A model generated the notes under the pieces. The model searched no databases. It had not been told where the DNA came from and worked only from the letters and a program-made list of their open reading frames with translations. The translations under genes and the position numbers were made by a program. 13,571 nucleotides of DNA from Chlorobiota bacterium (lineage in GTDB: Bacteria; Bacteroidota; Bacteroidia; Flavobacteriales; Flavobacteriaceae), in assembly GCA_013151975.1 (NCBI GenBank), contig JAADHG010000210.1:1-13571 (forward strand), given 5' to 3'. Below are positions 7,798-13,571 of this stretch, piece by piece; position 1 is the first letter of the stretch, and the number at the start of each line of letters is the position of its first letter.

Positions 7798-8733
7798 ATG
7801 GACATACTTCATATTACTAACGGTTCTAGTTTAACCAACCATTTACAAGATTTAAACATTACAGGAGATATCCTCACTTGGCATGAAATGCTATGTGAAG
7901 GTCCTACTGTTAAAGAATTAAATTCTGATGCTTTTATTAATGCTCGAAAATCCTTTTTAAATACTACTTACAATATCGAAATTGATATCGAAGAATATAA
8001 AAAAGAGATAGATAAACTCAATCACACAAATAATTATTCCGAAATAGTGTTATGGTTTGAATACGATTTATTTTGCCATATTAATATGATAGCTGTAATT
8101 AGCCTGTTACTACAAAAACAAATTACACTTCCTATTTATCTAGTTTGTAGTGGTAGAGTTAAAACTTCTAAAGACTTAAAGGGCTTATCTGAACTATCAC
8201 CAGAGCAACTTCGTCAACATTATAAGGATAAAATTCTTTTAACTAAAGAAGATTTAGAATTAGCAAAAACGCTTTGGGTTATTTATTGTGGCACAGACCA
8301 TAATTTATTAAAACCTTTTATAGTTACAAGCTCTTCGTTTAAATACATGAGTAATTGCTTAAAAGCACACTTAAAACGTTTTCCAGATTCTAAAAATGGC
8401 CTAAGTGCATTAGAACAAAATATTTTAGATATTGTAAAAAGTAATACTATAAAATCTAAACACCATCTTTTGGGCTATGCTTTAAATTATCAAGGATATT
8501 ACGGCTATGGAGATATGCAATTTGAAAGAATGATTGAAAACCTCAGTGTCTTTTTCTTTGAAGATGAAAATAGCATTACACTTAATAGAAAAGGACATGA
8601 TGCCTTAATGAGCCAGACTAATTTTGCAGAAGCAGTGAATAATGATATTTATCTTGGAGGTGTTAATAGACTAGATTATCAATTTGACAAGTTGCAAAAT
8701 AAGCTTGTTAAATCTCATTCAAATGTTCATTAA
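7798..8733 (+). CDS. DUF1835 domain-containing protein
   Basis: This 311-residue protein of unknown function is recognised from its N-terminus (about 3-40): HITNGSSLTNHL, GDILTWHEMLCEGP, typical of DUF1835. A second conserved stretch is SEIVLWFEYDLFCHINM (about 81-97). The C-terminal part (about 200-300) includes NGLSALEQNIL, ALNYQGYYGYGDMQFERMI and LGGVNRLDYQFDKLQN, which may be a helical winged-helix-like region, but I am not certain. There is no signal peptide or membrane segment, so it should be cytoplasmic. It lies 5 bases after yciH and 15 bases before the substrate-binding-protein gene, so the three are probably cotranscribed. No biochemical role can be assigned. Confidence 0.85.
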   Translation: MDILHITNGSSLTNHLQDLNITGDILTWHEMLCEGPTVKELNSDAFINARKSFLNTTYNIEIDIEEYKKEIDKLNHTNNYSEIVLWFEYDLFCHINMIAVISLLLQKQITLPIYLVCSGRVKTSKDLKGLSELSPEQLRQHYKDKILLTKEDLELAKTLWVIYCGTDHNLLKPFIVTSSSFKYMSNCLKAHLKRFPDSKNGLSALEQNILDIVKSNTIKSKHHLLGYALNYQGYYGYGDMQFERMIENLSVFFFEDENSITLNRKGHDALMSQTNFAEAVNNDIYLGGVNRLDYQFDKLQNKLVKSHSNVH

Positions 8734-8748
8734 TAAATTAATTATTCA

Positions 8749-9603
8749 ATGACAACTATTAACATTGGAGGTGTCCCAGAGCATTTTAATCTAGTATGGT
8801 ATCTTACACTAAAAGCAGGCGCTTATAAAAAAGAAGGTATTAATCTTCGTTGGAAGGATTACTATGGAGGTACAGGGCAAATGTGCAATGCACTTCGAAA
8901 TAAAGATATAGACATTGCTGTAATCCTTACTGAAGGGATTGTTAAAGATATTATTGCAGGTAACCCAAGTAAGATTGTTCAAGTATTTGTAAAATCTCCA
9001 TTAATTTAGGGAATTCATGTAGCTAATAATGCTTCATATAAAACTATTGATGACTTAAGAGGTACAAAAGCTGCTATAAGTAGGTTTGGATCTGGCTCTC
9101 ATTTAATGTCATATATCAATGCCCAAAATAATAATTGGGACATAGAGACCGATTTAGACTTTACAATTGTAAAGAACTTAGAAGGTGCAATACAACATCT
9201 TACCAATGGTTCTGCAGATTATTTTTTATGGGAAAAGTTTACCACAAAACCCTTGGTAGACAACCATACGTTTAGAAGACTAGGCGATTGTCCATCTCCT
9301 TGGCCCTGTTTTGTAATTGCTGTAAGAGAAGAGTTTTTAAAAGTGCATACCAATCACTTAAAAACCATTTTAAATATTATTAATACAACTACTTCACTAT
9401 TTAAAGATATTCCATCTATCGATATTACAATTGCAAATAGGTACAATCAGCAACTTGATGATGTAAAGCAATGGCTAAATCTTACCCATTGGTCTCAAGA
9501 TAATATTGAAAAAGATACTATAGAACATGTACAAAACCAATTGCTTGCTTTAGATATAATCCCAGAAGAATGGGAATATTCAGACCTCGTTACTACGCTT
9601 TAG
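8749..9603 (+). pseudogene. NMT1/THI5-like substrate-binding protein, interrupted by an amber codon
   Basis: The frame would encode about 284 residues resembling the periplasmic type-2 binding fold of the NMT1/THI5/SsuA group: IGGVPEHFNLVWYLTLKAG at the start, GGTGQMCNALRNKDIDIAVIL, then RFGSGSHLMSYINAQ and a long C-terminal lobe ending at TAG 9601-9603. The frame is broken once, at codon 87, by TAG (9007-9009). The surroundings read SPLI-stop-GIHVA; as I remember the family, this position is Trp, so TGG changed to TAG. The other 197 downstream codons are open in the same frame, so the lesion is recent or an artefact. There is no signal peptide, so this family appears cytoplasmic, and no permease or ATPase gene is nearby. 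Its ligand is unknown. It is probably cotranscribed with the DUF1835 gene. Confidence 0.85.
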
Positions 9604-9813
9604 TACACAAAAACAACCATAATTTTTATTTATAGGTAGGGCTTTTTTCATTGAATTGTTATATATACGTATGATTACGTATTGTTTGTTAAGTATTTTT
9701 TTTGTATATTGTAACATATTGACTACAATATGCATACGCTTTATCGCTTTTATTTGTTTTTAATCGATATATTTTGTATTTTAGCCGAATAATTGTAACC
9801 CAAATCGAATTAT
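9604..9813. other. AT-rich spacer with one hairpin and a short direct repeat
   Basis: No gene is visible. CATATTG/CAATATG (9715-9732, 4-base loop) forms a perfect 7-bp stem. TACGTAT is repeated ten bases apart (9666-9672 and 9676-9682). TATATTTTG upstream of 9800 resembles a -7 box with one extra base and could serve the small gene that follows. Confidence 0.35.
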
Positions 9814-10002
9814 ATGATATATACAATTACCATCACAATTTCTGTTCTTGTCGCTATTAATTTTATTTTATTAGTATGTAGTTGCAATAAAATAAAGAAA
9901 ATCAAGCGTTTAAAGAGTAAAAGAATAAATAAACCATTTACTAGAACCATCAGGACTACCAGTCCACAGTTGCCAAACCATTTGTCTCCAACAGGGAGTT
10001 AG
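9814..10002 (+). CDS. Small single-pass membrane protein, hypothetical
   Basis: A 62-residue reading frame encodes an N-terminal hydrophobic helix (about 3-22, TITITISVLVAINFILLVCS) followed by CNK and a very basic stretch (KIKKIKRLKSKR), then a polar tail ending LSPTGS. By the positive-inside rule the tail should face the cytoplasm. I do not assign a function; short proteins of this design occur next to ung in flavobacteria as far as I recall. The last 47 bases overlap the 3' end of ung on the other strand, so the two transcripts are convergent and complementary there. The overlap and small size leave some doubt, but the clear membrane helix and the lack of a competing frame upstream argue that it is real. 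Cys22 and Cys24 next to the membrane are a visible oddity. Confidence 0.55.
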   Translation: MIYTITITISVLVAINFILLVCSCNKIKKIKRLKSKRINKPFTRTIRTTSPQLPNHLSPTGS

Positions 10003-10621
10003 TTTTACTAAAGTGTTTATTGCCAAACCAAAACCCTCTATTTGCACTTAAAGGCGAAGGATGTCCACATTGTAGTATGTAATGTTTTGTGGTATCTATC
10101 AAATTTGCTTTTTTCTTTGCAAAACCACCCCAAAGCAAGAATACAACATCTTTTTTATATTTAGAAATGCAGTTAATAACACTATCTGTAAACTGTTCCC
10201 AACCTTTATTTTGATGGCTTCCCGCCTGATGTGCTCTTACCGTTAAAGTTGCGTTTAACAATAATACACCTTGTTTTGCCCAACGCTCCAAATTACCACT
10301 TTTTGGATATGGCTTGTTTAAATCTGTTTCAATTTCTTTAAAGATGTTTTTTAAAGATGGTGGATGTACTATACCATCTGCAACTGAAAAGCACAAACCA
10401 TTAGCTTGTCCAATACCATGGTAAGGATCTTGTCCAATAATAACCACTTTAACATCTTCAAAAGGACAATACTCAAAAGCATTAAAAATAGATTTTCCTG
10501 GCGGATAGCATGTAAACTGCGTGTATTCTAACCTTACAAAGGTTGTTAGGTCTTTAAAATAAGCCTTATCGAACTCTTGTTGTAAATAAGACTGCCAACT
10601 TTTATGGATGTTAACTTTCAT
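9956..10621 (-). CDS. ung: Uracil-DNA glycosylase, family 1
   Basis: This 221-residue enzyme removes uracil from DNA and begins base-excision repair. The catalytic signature GQDPYHG carries Asp65, and the HPSPLS motif carries His187; E. coli Ung has Asp64 and His187 in about 229 residues. Other family segments are YPPGKSIFNAF (the Pro-rich loop region), GLCFSV (uracil pocket), LLLNATLTVRAHQAGSH and VVFLLWG. It ends in VDW, like many relatives that end in IDW. I chose the ATG at 10621: the frame extends to 10675, but the added 18 residues are not family-like and TATTTTTG (10634-10627, minus strand) is a possible -7 box just before the ATG, implying a very short leader. The 3' end overlaps the small membrane protein gene by 47 bases. 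The stop is TAG. Confidence 0.95.
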   Translation of the reverse strand: MKVNIHKSWQSYLQQEFDKAYFKDLTTFVRLEYTQFTCYPPGKSIFNAFEYCPFEDVKVVIIGQDPYHGIGQANGLCFSVADGIVHPPSLKNIFKEIETDLNKPYPKSGNLERWAKQGVLLLNATLTVRAHQAGSHQNKGWEQFTDSVINCISKYKKDVVFLLWGGFAKKKANLIDTTKHYILQCGHPSPLSANRGFWFGNKHFSKTNSLLETNGLATVDW

Positions 10622-10626
10622 ACAAG

Positions 10627-10634
10627 CAAAAATA
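10627..10634 (-). promoter_or_regulatory. Possible -7 box for ung
   Basis: On the minus strand TATTTTTG matches TANNTTTG and ends 5 bases before the ung ATG at 10621, so the transcript would be nearly leaderless. No -33 TTG is visible at normal spacing, so this remains tentative. Confidence 0.3.
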
Positions 10635-10713
10635 TCATAATTTTTATGAAATATGCATAAGTAAAGTTTGGACATAGTGACACTTTTAAATAAAAAAACT
10701 AACTTCGCTCTTG

Positions 10714-10771
10714 CCTACCGTAGGTAGCTATCGTACGATATAATTGAACCTGTACTCAACTTGATTGAGTA
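10714..10771. repeat. Cluster of three palindromes upstream of the lipocalin-like gene
   Basis: Three inverted repeats occur within 58 bases. CCTAC/GTAGG (10714-10724) overlaps the alternative pairing CTACC/GGTAG (10715-10727). TATCGTACGATA (10729-10740) is a perfect 12-base palindrome. TACTCAA/TTGAGTA (10753-10771) has a 5-base centre. The first two are richer in G and C than their surroundings. They could be an extragenic palindromic element, operators or a processed structured leader. Confidence 0.45.
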
Positions 10772-10823
10772 TTGAAACGAATAATATCTATACATTACAA
10801 ACAATTTAAGCCCAAACTCACTA

Positions 10824-11288
10824 ATGAAAAAACTGAATTTCTTTTTAACGATTTTAATTGGATTAACGATTTTCACCTGTTCATCAAATGATTCTTCAAA
10901 TGACAATAATGATTCCATAATCGGTGAATGGAAATTAATTGGCTCTTTAGAGTTTAAAAATGGAGAATTAATTGAATTAACAGAAGGAGAATGTGTTCAA
11001 CAAAGCAGAGAAATTTTTTCTGATGACGGAATATATAGTTTTATTTACTATGGATTCCCACAAGTAGATTGTATTATAGAGTATCAAAGCACGGCAGGAA
11101 TATGGACAAGTGAAAGTAATATATATAACATAGAATACGAGGTTGAGTATTATGATGGCTCGACTCAAGTGCAAACTATTCCACAAATTCGAGTAGAAGG
11201 AGACTTAATGTATTACAGATATACAGAAGTTATTGAAAATGGAGAAGTTGTAGAATACTATGACCGCAAATTTTTACGTGTCCAATAA
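10824..11288 (+). CDS. Lipocalin-like lipoprotein, hypothetical
   Basis: This 154-residue putative lipoprotein begins MKKLNFFLTILIGLTIFTCSS; Cys19 is preceded by IFT, a slightly unusual lipobox with Thr at -1. A linker rich in Ser, Asn and Asp (about 20-31) follows. The body begins IIGEWKLIGS, the usual opening of the lipocalin-like/META-type beta-barrel lipoproteins of Bacteroidetes, and goes on as predicted beta strands: SREIFSDDGIYSFIYYG, GIWTSESNIYNIEYEVEYYDG, IRVEGDLMYYRYTEV, and ends YDRKFLRVQ. Two cysteines (residues 57 and 81 approximately) may pair. The ligand is unknown and no partner gene is nearby. It sits between ung and the formyltransferase gene, with palindromes upstream, and no convincing -7 box was found. 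Confidence 0.75.
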   Translation: MKKLNFFLTILIGLTIFTCSSNDSSNDNNDSIIGEWKLIGSLEFKNGELIELTEGECVQQSREIFSDDGIYSFIYYGFPQVDCIIEYQSTAGIWTSESNIYNIEYEVEYYDGSTQVQTIPQIRVEGDLMYYRYTEVIENGEVVEYYDRKFLRVQ

Positions 11289-11555
11289 AACTGTTTGTAA
11301 TAAAGAACTGAGTTAAAAAATTAATCTTGTTTAGTTTAATTTCGATACAAAATTTTTATCATAAGGCAGTCCTATATTTTCCTATTGGAATTTCATAGCT
11401 ACTGGAAAATGGTTTCTTTCTTTTTCTTAACTTAATACCTAAGCAACAAAACTACATACAAACTGATAAGCGTAACCCCTACCTAAGACCAATCTTTCAA
11501 TTAGAATATTTATATTTACTTATTATATTAAAATTAGTGTTACAACAGCTTTCCT
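11289..11555. other. AT-rich spacer without a gene
   Basis: There is no plausible reading frame. ATTTTCC (11376-11382) and GGAAAAT (11404-11410) are complementary with a 21-base loop, followed by a T-rich stretch at about 11411-11428, which might end the upstream transcript. TATATTTA near 11510 is a near miss to a -7 box. Confidence 0.35.
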
Positions 11556-12326
11556 ATGAATAAAAAAATTGTACTACTAGCCGGTTTAGGCGATTCTACA
11601 ACCTTTATGTATAATGGTTTAAAAGATGAGTTTAACATTAGTAACGTAATTATTGAGGCCTCCAGTAGTCGTAAAAAACTCCTAAAGCGACGGTTAAAAC
11701 GATTAGGTTTGGTTACCGTATTTGGGCAATTATTATTTCAAGTACTTTATGTGCCTTTACTAAGAAAATTATCTCTAAAGCGCATTCACGATATAAAAAA
11801 CAGTTATCACTTAGACGGTACGGCCGTTGATAATGAGAAAGTAATACGTGTAACATCTGTAAATTCTGATTTATGCTTGCAAACACTAAAACAACTAAAC
11901 CCAGATGTAATAATTGTGAATGGCACAGGAATCATCTCTAAAAAAGTATTGAACAGTATTGATGCCACTTTTATTAATACGCATGCAGGCATCACGCCAA
12001 ATTACAGAGGTGTTCACGGTGGTTATTGGGCTTTGGCTAACGATGACAAAGCAAACTGCGGTGTAACAGTGCATTTAGTAGATCCAGGAATAGACACTGG
12101 AGGTATTTTATATCAAGCACTTATTGAGCCCACAAAACAAGATAATTTTACTACCTACACCTATCTGCAAATTGGAGAAGGTATACAATTAATGAAAAAA
12201 GCCATAAACAGTTACTTGGACGGAAATTTAAAAACACAAGAAAGTACTACTAATAAAAGTGCACTATGGTATCATCCAACATTATGGTATTATCTATCAA
12301 AAAGACTATTTAAAGGTGTAAAATAA
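11556..12326 (+). CDS. Formyltransferase family protein (formyl_trans_N fold)
   Basis: This 256-residue enzyme belongs to the fold shared by PurN, Fmt and the sugar N-formyltransferases, which move a formyl group from 10-formyl-tetrahydrofolate to an amine. The catalytic Asn-His-Asp set is visible: Asn141 and His143 in FINTHAG, and Asp180 in VDPGIDTGGIL, with spacing like E. coli PurN (Asn106, His108, Asp144). THAGITPNYRGVHGGYWAL replaces the usual HPSLLPxYRG region. Unusually, residues 37-80 hold a highly basic stretch (RKKLLKRRLKR) followed by a hydrophobic segment (VTVFGQLLFQVLYVPLL), which may allow contact with the membrane. It is too short for Fmt, which has a C-terminal domain, and unlike PurN at its start. 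A sugar or cell-surface substrate is a guess. No glycan genes are adjacent. Confidence 0.8.
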   Translation: MNKKIVLLAGLGDSTTFMYNGLKDEFNISNVIIEASSSRKKLLKRRLKRLGLVTVFGQLLFQVLYVPLLRKLSLKRIHDIKNSYHLDGTAVDNEKVIRVTSVNSDLCLQTLKQLNPDVIIVNGTGIISKKVLNSIDATFINTHAGITPNYRGVHGGYWALANDDKANCGVTVHLVDPGIDTGGILYQALIEPTKQDNFTTYTYLQIGEGIQLMKKAINSYLDGNLKTQESTTNKSALWYHPTLWYYLSKRLFKGVK

Positions 12327-12366
12327 GACTGCTACTTTCTAAGGATAACTTCTCAATAAGAATATT

Positions 12367-12374
12367 TACCTTTG
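12367..12374 (+). promoter_or_regulatory. -7 promoter box for mutS2
   Basis: TACCTTTG matches TANNTTTG, 41 bases before the mutS2 ATG. No clear -33 TTG is seen at the usual distance. It suggests that mutS2 is transcribed separately from the formyltransferase gene, which ends 40 bases upstream of it. Confidence 0.5.
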
Positions 12375-12415
12375 TTACCTTAAAAAAAGATTCTCCTACA
12401 TAGGTAAATGGCATA

Positions 12416-13571
12416 ATGATAAATATTCATAAAAAAACATTACAAGATTTAGAGTTTAATACAGTACTCCAACAAGTAAGCACCTATTGTGTTAGCAATT
12501 TGGGTAAAGATGAAGTGCTTAATATTGCGCCTTTTAAATCTAAGGAGACACTGCTTAAATCCTTGCACCAAGTTAATGAGTATGTATCATCCTTTGAGAA
12601 TGATAATCGCATTCCTAATCATGGATTTGATGAGATAACCGAAGCTAAAAAACTTCTTGGCATTGAAAATTCATTTCTTGAGATTGATAGCTTTCGCAAA
12701 ATTGCTGCAATTTCAGAAACTTCAAATACCCTTATCACCCATTTTAAAAAATTTGAAGAATATTATCCTACTTTATACTTTGACGCTTCTCAAATAGAAC
12801 TCACTACGCTAATTATAGAACAAATTAATGCAGTTATTAATAAGTTTGGTGAAATTAAAGATGATGCCAGTGAAACACTTTACAACATTAGAAAAACCAT
12901 AAATGCTTTAAACGGGAAGATTAATTCTAGCTTTACAAGTGCTTTAAATAGGTACCATGGTCAAAATTTTCTTGATGACATTAGAGAATCTGTCGTTGAA
13001 AACAAACGTGTATTAGCTGTAAAAGCAATGTACAGACGTAAAGTAAAAGGTGCTATACTTGGGGGCAGTAAAACAGGTAGCATTATTTATATTGAGCCCG
13101 AAGCAACCTTACAATTTCACAGAGAGTTAAATAATTTACAGTATGAGGAAAAAGAAGAAGTAAATAAAATCCTCAAGGAACTTACAAATTTTATCAGAAC
13201 TTACAAGCCCTTATTACTACAGTATCAAGTATCAAGAATTTTTAACAACTATGGATATTGTATATGCCAAGGCCATGTACAGTAAATCTATAAATGGTAT
13301 TTTACCAAAGCTAACAAACCATAGATATTTATACCTTAGAGAAGCATTTCACCCAATTTTATTATTGAATAATAAAGAAAAGGGCGAAAAAACATTTCCG
13401 CAAACTATAGAGATTTCTAAAGATAGTCGCATTATAGTCATTTCAGGACCAAATGCAGGAGGTAAAAGTATTACACTTAAAACTGTTGGCTTATTGCAAG
13501 TAATGCTACAAAGCGGATTGTTAGTCCCTTTACACGAGCGCAGCGAGATGTGTTTGTTTGATAGGATCCTT
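12416..13571 (+). pseudogene. mutS2: mutS2 (MutS family), frameshifted by a 7-bp duplication and cut by the window end
   Basis: MutS2 is a MutS-family ATPase without the mismatch-recognition domain, linked to suppression of recombination and, in Bacillus, to ribosome collision rescue. The first frame gives the typical N-terminus (KTLQDLEFNTVLQQVSTYC) and the core/clamp region up to GGSKTGSIIYIEPEA and YKPLLLQYQ. It then runs into VSRIFNNYG and stops at 13283-13285. The expected continuation EFLTTMDIVYAKAMYSKSI, and later the Walker A motif GPNAGGKS (13446-13469), lie in another frame, open to the window end. The shift is explained by AGTATCA in tandem at 13221-13227 and 13228-13234; removing one copy restores LLLQYQEFLTTMD. 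As written the protein stops after 289 residues, without its ATPase site. The C-terminal Smr domain would lie beyond the window. Confidence 0.92.
13221..13236. repeat. 7-bp tandem duplication inside mutS2
   Basis: AGTATCA is present twice in tandem (13221-13227, 13228-13234) and followed by AG, so 16 bases have period 7. One copy removed gives an unbroken mutS2 frame. It looks like a slippage or short-duplication event. Confidence 0.9.

Noticed and set aside
9007..9009. UAG recoded as a sense codon across the genome
   Set aside because: TAG is the normal terminal stop of E1, ung, the binding-protein gene and the small membrane protein gene in the same window.
9106..9603. A separate 165-residue gene starting at the ATG at 9106
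   Set aside because: It is in the same frame as 8749-9006 and reads as the C-terminal part of the same binding-fold protein; the codons between 9010 and 9105 also encode family-like sequence (GIHVA, DDLRGTKAAISRFGSG).
9715..9732. Hairpin CATATTG/CAATATG as a terminator for the binding-protein gene
   Set aside because: It is more than 110 bases from the stop, GC-poor and not followed directly by a T run, so it was recorded only as a structure.
10715..10918. Minus-strand 67-codon frame over the palindromes and the start of the lipocalin-like gene
   Set aside because: It is the antisense shadow of a signal peptide and of palindromic spacer, with no family likeness.
13221..13285. Programmed ribosomal frameshift in mutS2
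   Set aside because: The shift is fully explained by a tandem 7-bp duplication; the nearby run of five T is short and I see no slippery heptamer with a stimulatory structure.

Overview
The window reads as a stretch of chromosome from an AT-rich member of the Bacteroidetes, most likely a Flavobacteriaceae. The signs are several Bacteroidetes-type promoter boxes (TANNTTTG), near absence of Shine-Dalgarno sequences, a DUF6090 protein with its typical N-terminus, an E1 alpha/beta fusion dehydrogenase, lipoproteins with acidic or polar residues after the lipobox cysteine, and an extragenic repeat (TGTCACACTGAGCTTGTCGAAGTG-like) that I associate with flavobacterial genomes. No rRNA, tRNA, CRISPR array, transposase or phage gene is visible.

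Layout. 2-2164 (-) is an oligopeptidase B-type S9 lipoprotein and 2268-3623 (+) an M19 membrane dipeptidase lipoprotein; they are divergent and both probably act on peptides outside the cytoplasm. 3624-3715 holds an extragenic repeat mosaic, 3716-4483 (+) a DUF6090 membrane protein, and 4510-4678 (+) the decayed 3' end of a second M19 dipeptidase. A hairpin at 4677-4708 ends this block and the converging hsp20 gene (4707-5186, -). 5323-7329 (-) encodes a fused E1 of a branched-chain-type 2-oxoacid dehydrogenase, with a good promoter. From the same intergenic space a + strand cluster starts: a SUI1/YciH factor (7463-7792), a DUF1835 protein (7798-8733) and an NMT1/THI5-like substrate-binding protein interrupted by an in-frame amber codon (8749-9603). 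Then come a small membrane protein (9814-10002, +) overlapping tail-to-tail with ung (9956-10621, -), a palindrome-rich spacer, a lipocalin-like lipoprotein (10824-11288, +), a formyltransferase-fold enzyme (11556-12326, +), and mutS2 (12416 to the window edge, +), broken by a 7-bp tandem duplication.

How the genes relate. The two lipoprotein peptidases could work in sequence, oligopeptides first and dipeptides second. The rest is mostly housekeeping (E1, ung, mutS2, small heat-shock protein) mixed with lineage-specific genes of unknown role. I see no defence, secretion or biosynthetic system. The most informative feature is gene decay: a frameshift in mutS2, a nonsense codon in the substrate-binding protein and the dipeptidase remnant, each with a lesion that can be read directly. 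In both nonsense cases TAG replaces an expected Trp TGG codon.
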